A stretch of 64,000 nucleotides of DNA from G965213525 sp965213525. GTDB taxonomy: Bacteria > Actinomycetota > Acidimicrobiia > Acidimicrobiales > Poriferisodalaceae. How positions within the stretch are numbered: position 1 is the stretch's first letter; the number at the start of each line of letters is the position of its first letter. Both the position numbers and the translations under genes were made by a program. The stretch spans positions 2,046,001 to 2,110,000 of the forward strand of contig OZ243889.1 in the NCBI GenBank assembly GCA_965213525.1, written 5' to 3'. The notes beneath the pieces are model-generated. The model was not told the origin of the DNA, did not search any database, and was given only the letters and a program-made list of their open reading frames with translations. Shown one piece after another: positions 24,003-32,083 of the stretch.

Positions 24003-24284
24003 ATGAGCGGATCAGAGACCAAGCGAACGCAAGACCACGACGAGATCAGGGAGTGGGTCGATGCTCACGATGGCGTGCCCTCCACGGTGCGCGACACCGA
24101 GGAGGGAGACGACGCCGGCGTCCTGCGGATCGACTTCCCCGGCGGCTCCGGCGAAGACGAGCTGGAGCACATCTCGTGGGACGACTGGTTCGAGAAGTTC
24201 GACGAGCAGGGGCTGACGTTCCTCTACCAGGCACAGAAGGCCGACGGCGGCGACAGCACCTTCATGAAGCTGGTGCGCGACTGA
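24003..24284 (+). CDS. Small acidic conserved protein of unknown function
   Basis: 93 residues from ATG 24003, with TAGGAG about seven bases upstream. Strongly acidic (DEIREWVDAHD, RDTEEGDDAGVLRIDFPGGSGED), followed by LEHISWDDWFEKFDEQGLTF and LYQAQKADGGDSTF. The ISWDDWFEKFDE pattern is found in small stand-alone actinobacterial proteins sometimes mislabelled as branching enzyme. No signal peptide. I cannot assign a function. Divergent from the heptose operon. Confidence 0.7.
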   Translation: MSGSETKRTQDHDEIREWVDAHDGVPSTVRDTEEGDDAGVLRIDFPGGSGEDELEHISWDDWFEKFDEQGLTFLYQAQKADGGDSTFMKLVRD

Positions 24285-24301
24285 CCCACCTCACGGGGGG
24301 G

Positions 24302-25165
24302 TCACGGTTGGCGGGGCTGCCAGATCGATGCTGGGCGCATCACCGCCGTCTGGTCGCCGGTGGCCAGCAGCTCGCCGTCAGGTGACCACACGTGCGCGGC
24401 GCCGTGGCCGTAGCCCTGCCCCGCCGCCAGCGCCACGAGCTCGACGAGCACCCACCCCTCGGCGACCGGCATCGGGCCCGTGATGCGCACGGTGTTGTCG
24501 AGGCTCGCTGCACCGGCGGGCTCGCCGAGGCGGGCGCCGATGGCCATGGGGACCATGTCAGCGAGCCAGGCCGCCACCGCCGGTGTCGTCTGTGAGTGCC
24601 CCTCGACTCGGCTCCACAGCGCGACCCGGTCATGGGGGCCAGAGCCGCCGTCGGCGAGCTCTAAAGGCACGGGCCCGGCGGCCACCCTTCGCTCGGTGAT
24701 CTCGAAGTGCGATGGCGCCAGCTCGGCGGGGGGCACGAAGGGCGGGCAGTCCTCGGGGGGCGCGACCTCGGGCATGGCGATCCAGGTCGCCGATGGGCGC
24801 TCTGGTCGGGTCTCACCGAGCGCTCCGAGCGCGGAGACGACGAGTCGACCCTCACAGGAGATCTCGACCGAGGCCTGGGTGACCCGGCCGCCGCGCATCC
24901 CGATGTCTGCTGAGACGTCGAGGACGTCACCTTCGGTGACGCTGGCGACGAACTGGGCGGTGCACCACCGCAACGGACGGCCCGCCGCCCCCTCGAGGGC
25001 GGCCGCTGCCACCGCCACTCCCGCCCCGCCGTACAGCGTGCCGAGCGGGGTGAGCAGGCGCGACCCCACCTGGACCCGCCATCGGCCCTCACCGAGAGGC
25101 GCCATGTCCAGGAACGATGCGTCCTCGTCGTGGTGGGCGAGGGCCTGGGGCGACGGCGTGGGCAC
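24302..25165 (-). CDS. Acyl-CoA thioesterase-like double-hotdog protein
   Basis: 287 residues from GTG 25165. First hotdog: VQVGSRLLTPLGTLYGGAG and VAAAALEGAAGRPLRWCTAQ. Second: HDRVALWSRVEGHSQTTPAVAAWLADM and SLDNTVRITGPMPVAEGWVLVE. Layout and length fit the thioesterase families 4HBT_3/TesB-like that hydrolyse acyl-CoA esters. The hallmark DHAMWFHR of the two true TesB genes in this window is replaced by SLDNTVRI, so it belongs to a different subgroup. It diverges from the PilZ gene. Confidence 0.78.
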   Translation of the reverse strand: MPTPSPQALAHHDEDASFLDMAPLGEGRWRVQVGSRLLTPLGTLYGGAGVAVAAAALEGAAGRPLRWCTAQFVASVTEGDVLDVSADIGMRGGRVTQASVEISCEGRLVVSALGALGETRPERPSATWIAMPEVAPPEDCPPFVPPAELAPSHFEITERRVAAGPVPLELADGGSGPHDRVALWSRVEGHSQTTPAVAAWLADMVPMAIGARLGEPAGAASLDNTVRITGPMPVAEGWVLVELVALAAGQGYGHGAAHVWSPDGELLATGDQTAVMRPASIWQPRQP

Positions 25166-25373
25166 GGGGCGACAGCCTTGCAGCGATGGCCTCTTCCTCA
25201 CGACGCCCCCCGGTAGCCGTGGCGGCGCGATGGCGCTGTGCCTCGGTGGTCGCATCACACGTCTCGCCCAACGTGTGTCTGCCCCGGCGAAGATGCCGCA
25301 CCGATCTGGCGACAGGGGCGTGGTGACACGGGCGACCCGCACGAGCCAACGAACCGAGGTCGAGCGCCCGACC

Positions 25374-25991
25374 ATGTCCATCCTGAGGGACGGGACCTTC
25401 GACGGCGCGCAGGTGGCGATCTCGAGGCCCGAGACCCTCACCGGGCTTCGCAGCCAGGCCCGCGCCGGCCGGTACCAGCTCGTGCGGGCCCGAGGTCTGC
25501 CCGACCTCGGCGCCAAGGCGCCCATCCACGGGATCGCGCTGGTCGATGACGTCGTGGAGTTCCGGGCCGAGGTACGTCGGGTCAACGCGTGGCGATGGGA
25601 CGTGAGCGGCATCGAGCTGCTGCGGATGGTGGACCAGCGTCGCGACCACCGGGCGCCGCTCGACACCCTCGTGCGTTGGCGCCCTGCATCGCGCAGCGAA
25701 GACCTCATCGGACGCGCCGATGACATCTCGATCAGCGGTCTGGCGCTGCGATCGGCACGCCCGGCACCGGACGAACCGGTGGCGGTCGCCTTCTCGATCG
25801 GCGCCCACGAGATCCGAGCCGTCGGGCAGGTCCGCCGGTCACACCGTGGTGGGTTCGCCGTCGAGTTCACCCGACTGGGCGCCAAGGACCGTGCCGTCGT
25901 CGCCGAGTACGTGTCGGCGTGGCGTTGCGGCGAGCTCGACGCCTTCGTCCGGACGAGCCTGGGACGGCGCAGGGCCGGCGGACGGCGCTGA
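25374..25991 (+). CDS. PilZ-domain protein (probable cyclic-di-GMP receptor)
   Basis: 205 residues from ATG 25374. The N-terminal half is a small uncharacterised domain. The C-terminal PilZ domain begins near residue 80 with QRRDHRAPLDTLVRWRP, holding the RxxxR-type c-di-GMP motif, and continues to DDISISGLALRS, the (D/N)xSxxG motif. Both binding motifs are intact. Effectors of this kind control motility, polysaccharide or cell envelope in response to c-di-GMP. No cyclase or phosphodiesterase gene is in the window. Basic C-terminal tail RRRAGGRR. Confidence 0.82.
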   Translation: MSILRDGTFDGAQVAISRPETLTGLRSQARAGRYQLVRARGLPDLGAKAPIHGIALVDDVVEFRAEVRRVNAWRWDVSGIELLRMVDQRRDHRAPLDTLVRWRPASRSEDLIGRADDISISGLALRSARPAPDEPVAVAFSIGAHEIRAVGQVRRSHRGGFAVEFTRLGAKDRAVVAEYVSAWRCGELDAFVRTSLGRRRAGGRR

Positions 25992-26003
25992 GTCGCCTGG
26001 TCC

Positions 26004-26240
26004 TCAGCTGCTGCCGCGCCCCGTCTCGTCCTGCAGCTCATCGATCATCTTGGAGGCGTCGGCCTTGGAGATGTCCTCGGGGACGTCTCGCCCGGCCTCG
26101 TGCGCCAAGGTCTGCAGGTACGAAGCCTGGGGGCCGGTCATCGGCTCGTCGCCGGTCACCCACTGATCGGGGTCCTTCTCGGCCGAGGCCGGCACGTCGG
26201 TCAGCGGGCCACTGGTCGTCTCGTCGGTGTTGTCTGCCAC
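26004..26240 (-). CDS. DUF3072-domain protein
   Basis: 78 residues from GTG 26240, with GAGGAG six bases upstream. After an acidic head the conserved core is PMTGPQASYLQTLAHEAG and ISKADASKMIDELQDETG, the DUF3072 helix-turn-helix-like fold of about 55 residues. A similar motif occurs at the tail of proteins that bind nucleic acid or act as small adaptors, but the function is unknown. Converges on the PilZ gene with a 12-base gap. Confidence 0.82.
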   Translation of the reverse strand: MADNTDETTSGPLTDVPASAEKDPDQWVTGDEPMTGPQASYLQTLAHEAGRDVPEDISKADASKMIDELQDETGRGSS

Positions 26241-26435
26241 GGTGGGCTCCTCTTGAGTCGAGCGGACGTCCGGGGTCGCCGCACGCGGTCGAACGCCTGT
26301 TCGCACATCCTGGCAGGCCGCCCGCCGCTCCACAACACCTCGGCAACAGCTTGCCGTCACCCGGCATCGCGGCGCACCGGTGCCACACCCTCGTGGTACC
26401 CAGTTTCGTGCACGCCACTCCTCGAGGGGACCGCC

Positions 26436-27326
26436 ATGACCGCTGCTGAGACCACCCGGCGCCCGTCGGGCGCCGACGCCCACGGCACCGTCAAGCGCAT
26501 CGCCAAGTGGGGGTGGGTGGCCAAGGGGTTGATCTGGCTGGTCATCGGCATCCTGGCGGTCTCGATCGCCCTCGGCGCCGGCGCCGGCTCCGGCGCCGGC
26601 GGGTCCGGATCGGGCGGCGGCTCGGGCTCTGACAGCGGCTCGGCCAGCCAGTCGGGGGCGTTGACGACGGTCGCCGACACGGGCCCCGGGGGTGCGCTCA
26701 TCTGGGTGCTCGCCGTCGGCCTGGCGCTGTATGCGGTCTGGCGGCTCATCTCGGCGCTGCTGCCCGGCAAGACCGACCCCGAAGCCCTCGCCAAGCGAGG
26801 CGCCTACCTGGCCAGCTCAGCGATCTACGGGTTCCTGGCCTTCTCGGCGTTCAGCATCGCGACCAGCTCGGGCTCGGGTGGCTCCTCCGGCTCGGGCGGC
26901 GGCTCACGCATCGAGGAGCTCTCCCGCGACCTGCTGGAGTCGACCGGCGGCCGCTGGCTGCTCGGCGTCGTCGGCGTGGCCGTCCTGGCTGCGGCCTGCT
27001 ACTTCGTCTACAAGGGCGTGACCACCGACTTCGCCGACGAGCTCGAGCCGGGTGGTGTCGGCCCGGTGTCGGGCCAGCAGCTACGCACCCTCGGGCGGGT
27101 AGGCTGGATCGCTCGTGGCGTCGTCGTCGGCCTCATCGGCGTGTTCGTCCTGCAGGCCGCCCTCACCTCTGACCCCGACGAGGCGAGCGGCATCGATGGT
27201 GCGCTGCGAGACACCGCCGACACCCCGCTCGGGGCCGTGCTGGTGTTCGTGGCCGCACTGGGGCTCATCGCCTACGGCGTGTTCGCCGCCCTCAGCGCCC
27301 CGCGCCGACGACTCCCGATCGTCTGA
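26436..27326 (+). CDS. DUF1206 membrane protein
   Basis: 296 residues from ATG 26436 with GAGGGGA upstream. Three internal repeats, each with two membrane helices, as is usual for DUF1206: KWGWVAKGLIWLVIGILAVS, YLASSAIYGFLAFSAFSIA and RVGWIARGVVVGLIGVFVLQ start each unit. Two Gly/Ser-rich loops (from residue about 50 and about 155) expand the periplasm-side segments. Function unknown; the protein is common in actinobacterial membranes. The downstream lipoprotein gene is on the same strand 73 bases later. Confidence 0.88.
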   Translation: MTAAETTRRPSGADAHGTVKRIAKWGWVAKGLIWLVIGILAVSIALGAGAGSGAGGSGSGGGSGSDSGSASQSGALTTVADTGPGGALIWVLAVGLALYAVWRLISALLPGKTDPEALAKRGAYLASSAIYGFLAFSAFSIATSSGSGGSSGSGGGSRIEELSRDLLESTGGRWLLGVVGVAVLAAACYFVYKGVTTDFADELEPGGVGPVSGQQLRTLGRVGWIARGVVVGLIGVFVLQAALTSDPDEASGIDGALRDTADTPLGAVLVFVAALGLIAYGVFAALSAPRRRLPIV

Positions 27327-27399
27327 GCACGGGTGGGTGCCGTTTCCGCAGACGTCCCCTGGGGTACACAGAGCGCAACCTGAACGAGAGGGGATCGAC

Positions 27400-27696
27400 A
27401 TGATCCAACGGAAGCGGTTCGCCGCGATCGCCCTGGCCGGTGCACTGCTGACCGGAGCCGCTGCCTGCGGCGACGACGACGACCTCGACGTCGATGACGA
27501 CCTCGAGGACGTCGGCGACGACATCGGCGAAGGTGTCGACGACGTCGGCGAGAACATCGAGGAGGGCGTCGACGACGTCGGCGAGGGCGTGGACGACGTC
27601 GGCGACGACATGGAGGAGGGCGTCGACGACATGGACGAAGAGATGGACGACATGGGCGACGACATGGACGACGAGATGGACGACATGGACGAGTGA
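27400..27696 (+). CDS. Short acidic helical-repeat lipoprotein
   Basis: 98 residues from ATG 27400 with GAGAGGGGA upstream. Signal peptide IALAGALLTGAAACGDD with lipobox GAAAC. The mature part is made only of D, E, G, N and hydrophobic V/I/L/M, with no basic residue. Hydrophobic residues are spaced exactly 3 or 4 apart almost throughout, in blocks of 11 and 7, which predicts one long amphipathic, highly charged helix on the outer membrane face. Hydrophobics change from Val to Met towards the end. Perhaps a metal- or cation-binding or wall-spacing peptide; no homologue can be named. Confidence 0.75.
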   Translation: MIQRKRFAAIALAGALLTGAAACGDDDDLDVDDDLEDVGDDIGEGVDDVGENIEEGVDDVGEGVDDVGDDMEEGVDDMDEEMDDMGDDMDDEMDDMDE

Positions 27697-27701
27697 CCGT
27701 C

Positions 27702-27739
27702 GCGCAGCACCGAGGCCGGGCCCCGGCCCGGTGCTGCGC
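27702..27739. terminator. Strong bidirectional hairpin terminator
   Basis: GCGCAGCACCG (27702-27712) pairs perfectly with CGGTGCTGCGC (27729-27739), and an inner GGCCG/CGGCC stem extends it. It starts five bases after the acidic lipoprotein stop and faces the convergent SelO gene. Confidence 0.7.
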
Positions 27740-27838
27740 CGCTCGTCGCCGATGCGGGCCCGGGCCGCACCGCGACGGGGTCAGCGCCTCGACGGCCCCG
27801 GCGGTGGGCGGCCGCCCGACGGCTCGAGACCGGTCTGC

Positions 27839-29458
27839 TCACGAGCTGCACGACAGCATCGAGCACCCGGCCCTCGATCGGGCCCAGTCGGGTCGCTTGG
27901 CGGCGTACACCTCCCGGCCCGGCTGATCGTCGTAGGGCCGGCGCAGCACGTCGAGCAGCTCGACGATGCGTGACGGATCACCCGCCTCGGCGTCGTCGAT
28001 CGCCAGCTGGGCCAGGTAGTTGCGCAACACGAACCGGGGGTTCACCCGCCGCATCGCGTCGGCTCGTTCCGTGGCGGGGCGCGCATCACGGGCCGCCCGG
28101 GCGAGGTAGCGACGCACCCACGACGCGAAGCGGCGGGCGACGTCATCGGTGATCTGTTCTGGCACGTACCAGGCGTCGGCGATCGGGGCGAGCAGCTCGC
28201 GGTCAGACGAGAGCTCGTCGGATCCGGCGCCCACCTCGATGTCGGCGAGCTGGCGGAAGAACACCGTCATGTCGGTCTCCACCGTGGCGAGGGTCTCGAA
28301 CAGGTCATCGACCAGGGCAGCGTCCTCGTCGCCGTCCAGGCGTTCGAGGCCCAACTTGGCGGCCATGGCCTCTGACCACCGCTGACCTACTTCGACGCCG
28401 TAGCCGTCGAGGCCCGCTCGCAGGGCGTCCTCGTCGTCGATGACACCCAGCAGGGCGTTGGCCAGCCGCACGAGGTTCCACAGCCCGATCTGGGGCTGGT
28501 TGCCGTAGCGGTAGCGGCGCCCGGCGGCATCGGTGGTGTTGGGTGTCCAGCCCGGGTCGTAGTCCTCGAGCCACCCGTAGGGCCCGTAGTCGATGGTGAG
28601 CCCGAGGATCGACATGTTGTCGGTGTTCATGACCCCGTGGACGAAGCCCACCCGCTGCCAGTCGACGATCATCGCTGCGGTCCGTCGGGCGACCTCGGCG
28701 AACCATTCGGCCCGAACCTCGGGCGACGGGGCGCCGAGGTGGGTGAAGTCCGTCTCGATCACGTGGTCGACGAGACGCGCCAACAGGCGGTCCTCACCCT
28801 GGGCGGCGGGGATCTCGAAGCTGCCGAAGCGCACCCACGACGGGGCCACGCGGGTGACCACCGCACCGGGCTCGGGCCGGGGGTGGCCGTCGTAGAACAT
28901 GTCGCGCACCACGTCGTCGCCGGTGCTGACGAGAGCCAGCGCACGGGTCGTGGGGACACCGAGGTGGTGCATCGCCTCTGAGCAGAGGAACTCGCGCACC
29001 GAGGAGCGCAGCACCGCCCGGCCGTCGGCGCCGCGCGAGTACGGCGTGCGACCGGCGCCCTTCAGCTGGAGGGTCCAGTGACGGCCTGACGGGGCCCGCA
29101 CCTCGCCCAGGGCGATGGCGCGCCCGTCGCCGAGCTGGCCCGCCCAGTTGCCGAACTGGTGACCCCCGTAGCGCAGGGCGTGGGGGTCGGCGCCGGCGGG
29201 CACGACGTTGCCCGACAGCACCTGGGCAGCGTGCTCGGCGTCGATGGCGTCGAGATCCAGACCGAGCTCGGCGGCCATCTCCGCCGACCACGCCAGCACC
29301 CGGGGCGCAGCCACCGGCGTCGGTCGCACCCGGGAGAAGGCCGCCCCCGGCACCTGGCGGGGCGCCCGCTCGTCGCTGGCGTCGGCGGGCAACTCGCCGG
29401 TGAAGCGGTTCGTCCACGTCAACCGGTCGAAGGGGGCGATGTCGACGTCGACGCTCAT
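27839..29458 (-). CDS. selO: Protein adenylyltransferase SelO (YdiU/UPF0061)
   Basis: 539 residues from ATG 29458, with GAGGAG upstream. The pseudokinase-fold AMP-transferase is recognised by YGGHQFGNWAGQLGDGRAIA, ALGEVRAPSGRHWTLQLKG, GRTPYSRGADGRAVLRSS, REFLCSEAMHHLGVPTTRAL and HGVMNTDNMSILGLTIDYGP. The C terminus ends SCSS, with Cys where vertebrate SelO has selenocysteine, as usual in bacteria. The family transfers AMP from ATP to Ser/Thr/Tyr of redox-linked proteins. Full length and intact. Shares a 111-base divergent promoter region with the SDR gene. Confidence 0.95.
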   Translation of the reverse strand: MSVDVDIAPFDRLTWTNRFTGELPADASDERAPRQVPGAAFSRVRPTPVAAPRVLAWSAEMAAELGLDLDAIDAEHAAQVLSGNVVPAGADPHALRYGGHQFGNWAGQLGDGRAIALGEVRAPSGRHWTLQLKGAGRTPYSRGADGRAVLRSSVREFLCSEAMHHLGVPTTRALALVSTGDDVVRDMFYDGHPRPEPGAVVTRVAPSWVRFGSFEIPAAQGEDRLLARLVDHVIETDFTHLGAPSPEVRAEWFAEVARRTAAMIVDWQRVGFVHGVMNTDNMSILGLTIDYGPYGWLEDYDPGWTPNTTDAAGRRYRYGNQPQIGLWNLVRLANALLGVIDDEDALRAGLDGYGVEVGQRWSEAMAAKLGLERLDGDEDAALVDDLFETLATVETDMTVFFRQLADIEVGAGSDELSSDRELLAPIADAWYVPEQITDDVARRFASWVRRYLARAARDARPATERADAMRRVNPRFVLRNYLAQLAIDDAEAGDPSRIVELLDVLRRPYDDQPGREVYAAKRPDWARSRAGCSMLSCSS

Positions 29459-29495
29459 GGGGTCTCCTCGCAGGGCTCCTCGCCGGCCGTGGTCC

Positions 29496-29515
29496 AGGCT
29501 AGGTGGGCCTAGGGT
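29496..29515. promoter_or_regulatory. Back-to-back -10 elements for selO and the SDR gene
   Basis: TAGCCT on the minus strand (29496-29501) and TAGGGT on the plus strand (29510-29515) match TANNNT and are eight bases apart, so the two divergent promoters probably compete for polymerase. Confidence 0.45.
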
Positions 29516-29569
29516 CGACGCCGACGCCAGGACCCGTCCGTTCGGGGCGGCCTGACGGAAGGAGACGCC

Positions 29570-30526
29570 ATGAGCCGCTTCGATGCCACCTCGACCGCCG
29601 ATGAGGTCCTGGATGGGTTCGACCTGGACGGCCAGCGGGTCGTGGTCACCGGGGCCTCCGGGGGCCTCGGCCTCGAGACCGCCCGAGCGATGGCCGCCCG
29701 GGGCGCGGCGGTCACCCTCGCTGCCCGCAGCGCCGACAAGCTCGACGCAGCGGCGGCCGACATCCGTGCGGCCCAGCCCGACGCCGAGATCGACACCCTG
29801 GTCGTTGACCTCGCCGATCTGGCGTCGGTCCGCACCGCCACCGACGAGCTGGCAGGTCGGCTCGATGGCATCGACGTCCTGATCAACAACGCCGGGGTGA
29901 TGGCTTGTCCGCTCGGGCGCACCACCGACGGCTTCGAGACCCAGTTCGGCACCAACCACCTCGGCCACTTCGCCTGGTCGATGCGCCTCGCCCCGTCGTT
30001 GAGCGACGGCGCCCGGATGGTGACGTTGTCCTCGGCCGCGCACCGGCGCGACACCGTGCACCTCGATGACCCCAACTACGAGTCCCGTGACTACGAGAAG
30101 TGGACCGCGTACGGCCAGTCCAAGACCGCCAACATCTGGTTCGCCAGCGAGGCGCAACGCCGCCTCGCCGAGCGGAACGTCCTCTCGCTCTCGGTGCACC
30201 CCGGTGGCATCAGGACCGACCTCGGCCGCCACCTCAGCAAGGCCGACGTCGAGGCGTTCCGCACCGAGCCCCGGATGCAGAAGATCACGTTCAAGTCGGT
30301 CCCCGAAGGTGCGGCCACGACGTGTTGGGCAGCCACCGCCGAAGAACCGACCGACCACGGTGGGGCCTTCTTGGAGGACTGCCAGGTCGCCGTGGCCGCC
30401 GTTGGTGACCCGGCCGAGGCCCCCTCGGGGTACGCGCCGTGGGCCTATGACCCACAAGGTGCCGGCCGGCTCTGGGAGCTGTCCGAGGAGCTGACCGGCG
30501 AGCGACTCGACGCCGCAGGCCGATGA
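29570..30526 (+). CDS. Short-chain dehydrogenase/reductase (retinol-dehydrogenase-like)
   Basis: 318 residues from ATG 29570 with GGAAGGAG upstream. Classical SDR: VVVTGASGGLGLETARAMA for NAD(P), DVLINNAGVMACP, TNHLGHFAW, catalytic Ser in VTLSSAAHRRD and YGQSKTANIWFA as the Tyr-x-x-x-Lys. The long version with NHLGHF and PGGIRTDLGRHL is the retinol-dehydrogenase/WWOX-like subgroup acting on hydrophobic alcohols. Its stop overlaps the next gene by ATGA, so the two are likely one operon with a shared lipid substrate. Confidence 0.85.
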   Translation: MSRFDATSTADEVLDGFDLDGQRVVVTGASGGLGLETARAMAARGAAVTLAARSADKLDAAAADIRAAQPDAEIDTLVVDLADLASVRTATDELAGRLDGIDVLINNAGVMACPLGRTTDGFETQFGTNHLGHFAWSMRLAPSLSDGARMVTLSSAAHRRDTVHLDDPNYESRDYEKWTAYGQSKTANIWFASEAQRRLAERNVLSLSVHPGGIRTDLGRHLSKADVEAFRTEPRMQKITFKSVPEGAATTCWAATAEEPTDHGGAFLEDCQVAVAAVGDPAEAPSGYAPWAYDPQGAGRLWELSEELTGERLDAAGR

Positions 30527-31407
30527 GCGCCGCCTCGTCCTTCGTCGCAGCCACCGCCGTCGAGGCGATCGGCGACCCCGACGAGACGACGGGGCGGGCC
30601 ACCTTCACCAGCCACATCGCCGAGGGATGGGACATCGCCGGCAACGCCAACGGCGGCTACCTGCTGGCGATCGCCGGCCGTGCGCTGCAGGCCGCCACCG
30701 GTCGGGCCGACCCGGTGAGCGTCACCGGGCACTACCTGGCACCAGGTCGGACCGGCCCGGTGCGCATCGAGACCACGGTGCACAAGCGTGGGCGGGCGTT
30801 CAGCACCGCCACCGCCACGGTGGTCGGCGCCGATCGCACCCTGCTGGTGGCCCTGGGCGCCTTCGGCGAGCTCGGTGACGCCACCGACACCGACACCGGC
30901 GCCACCGGCGCCGGCGCCACCGGCAACGCCGCCAGCGCCGCCCCCCGGCGCGTCGATGCCCTGCCTCCCGAGCTGCCCGCTCTCGAGGAGTGCGTGGCGG
31001 TGCACCCGACCGAGACGTTCCCGCCGCCGTTCATGGGGCGCATCGAGCTGCGCGCCCACCCCGACGACGCCGGCTTCGTCGACGGACGCCGCAGCGGTGA
31101 GCCGCTGATGCGCGGGTGGTTCCGCCTCGCCGACGGCGAGCCCCTCGACACCGTGGCGCTGCTCGTCGCCGTCGACGCCCTGCCGCCGACGATCTTCAAC
31201 ACCGACCTGCCGGTGGCCTGGACCCCGACGGTCGAGCTCACCGCCCACGTCCGGTCCCGACCCGACCCCGGGGCATGGCTGCGCTGCGCGTTCCGCACCC
31301 GCTTCATCACCGGCGGGTTCCTCGAAGAGGACGGCGAGGTCTGGGACGAGCGAGGCGAGCACCTCGTGGCCCAGTCCCGCCAGCTCGCCCTGGTCCCCAG
31401 GGGCTGA
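30523..31407 (+). CDS. Thioesterase-superfamily protein (double hotdog)
   Basis: 294 residues from ATG 30523, overlapping the SDR stop. First hotdog: EGWDIAGNANGGYLLAIAGRAL, with the conserved N-G-G-Y, and VTGHYLAPGRTGPVRIET. A T/G/A low-complexity insert of about 25 residues follows, then the second hotdog with RGWFRLADGEPLDTVALL and PVAWTPTVELTAHVRSRP. This is the 4HBT_3/TesB-like type of 260-290 residues. Probably cleaves a CoA or ACP thioester; substrate unknown. Confidence 0.8.
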   Translation: MSAASSFVAATAVEAIGDPDETTGRATFTSHIAEGWDIAGNANGGYLLAIAGRALQAATGRADPVSVTGHYLAPGRTGPVRIETTVHKRGRAFSTATATVVGADRTLLVALGAFGELGDATDTDTGATGAGATGNAASAAPRRVDALPPELPALEECVAVHPTETFPPPFMGRIELRAHPDDAGFVDGRRSGEPLMRGWFRLADGEPLDTVALLVAVDALPPTIFNTDLPVAWTPTVELTAHVRSRPDPGAWLRCAFRTRFITGGFLEEDGEVWDERGEHLVAQSRQLALVPRG

Positions 31408-31427
31408 TCGGTCCGCTCGCTGGTCGG

Positions 31428-31433
31428 TACGCT
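31428..31433 (+). promoter_or_regulatory. -10 element for leaderless DUF3291 gene
   Basis: TACGCT ends seven bases before GTG 31441; no Shine-Dalgarno sequence lies between. Confidence 0.5.
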
Positions 31434-31440
31434 CGCCGAG

Positions 31441-31935
31441 GTGCCAGCGCCCAGCCACGACCTCGCCCAGCTCAACGTCGGGCGCCTGCGAGGACCGGTC
31501 GACTCGCCGATCGTGGCCGAGTTCATGAACGCCCTCGACGAGATCAACGCCCTCGCCGAGACCAGCCCGGGGTTCCGCTGGCGGTTCCAGACCGAGGACG
31601 GCAACGCCACCGCCGAGCGCCCCTTCCCCGACGAGACGATCCTCGTCAACCTGTCGACGTGGTCGTCGACCGAGGCGCTCGCAGACTACGTGTACCGCTC
31701 TGACCACGCCGCCTTCCTCCGCCGCCGGCGGGAGTGGTTCGAGCGCCTCGACGACCTCGCCGTGGTGCTGTGGTGGGTGCCCGCTGACCACCGACCTCCG
31801 GTGAGCGAAGCGCTCGATCGCCTCGACCACCTCCGCCGACACGGCCCGACGAGCCGCGCCTTCACCTTCCGCCGTCGGTTCGACGCCGCCAAGGGGATGT
31901 CCCCCGGCGGCGACCGCGACAGCTGCCCGGCCTGA
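31441..31935 (+). CDS. DUF3291-domain protein
   Basis: 164 residues from GTG 31441. The family core is LAQLNVGRLRGPVDSPIVAEF, NALDEINALAETSPGFRWRFQ, LVNLSTWSSTEALADYVYRS and WFERLDDLAVVLWWVPADH, a dimeric alpha-beta-barrel-like domain related to antibiotic-biosynthesis monooxygenase folds. Function unknown. The C-terminal PTSRAFTFRRRFDA is typical of the family. The tail overlaps no other gene; the riboswitch promoter follows. Confidence 0.85.
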   Translation: MPAPSHDLAQLNVGRLRGPVDSPIVAEFMNALDEINALAETSPGFRWRFQTEDGNATAERPFPDETILVNLSTWSSTEALADYVYRSDHAAFLRRRREWFERLDDLAVVLWWVPADHRPPVSEALDRLDHLRRHGPTSRAFTFRRRFDAAKGMSPGGDRDSCPA

Positions 31936-31958
31936 GCGAGCAGCCCGCCCGCCGCCGG

Positions 31959-31964
31959 TAGCCT
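31959..31964 (+). promoter_or_regulatory. glyA: -10 element for the ZTP riboswitch-glyA transcript
   Basis: TAGCCT lies six to seven bases before the first conserved bases of the riboswitch, so the transcript would begin at the aptamer. Confidence 0.5.
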
Positions 31965-31968
31965 CATG

Positions 31969-32050
31969 GGCGGGTCGTGACTGGCGCCGTGGGTGGAACC
32001 GACCACCGGGGAGCGGCCCCGCCATCGCCGTGCGCCTGGGCATCGAGACG
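31969..32050 (+). ncRNA. ZTP (pfl) riboswitch upstream of glyA
   Basis: The conserved core blocks of the pfl/ZTP motif are all present in order: GGGTCGTGACTGGCGC (31972-31987), a GTGGGTGG...CCACC hairpin, CCGGGGAGCG (32006-32015) and CGCCTGGGCA (32033-32042), whose CCTGGGC forms the pseudoknot that binds Z nucleotides (ZMP/ZTP). It senses the purine intermediate that builds up when 10-formyl-THF is low and controls one-carbon genes. CCCAGG at 32066-32071, beside the glyA ribosome site, is complementary to CCTGGG at 32035-32040, which suggests translational control. Confidence 0.9.
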
Positions 32051-32083
32051 CACGACCGCACGCCACCCAGGAGGAGCGCGCCG

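Noticed and set aside
27839..30457. 872-residue reading of the SelO frame
   Set aside because: The first 330 residues are a shadow of the divergent SDR gene; SelO begins at ATG 29458 with a good ribosome site.
32030..32083. Upstream GTG start for glyA
   Set aside because: This region is the end of the ZTP riboswitch; AGGAGG and ATG 32084 are the real start.
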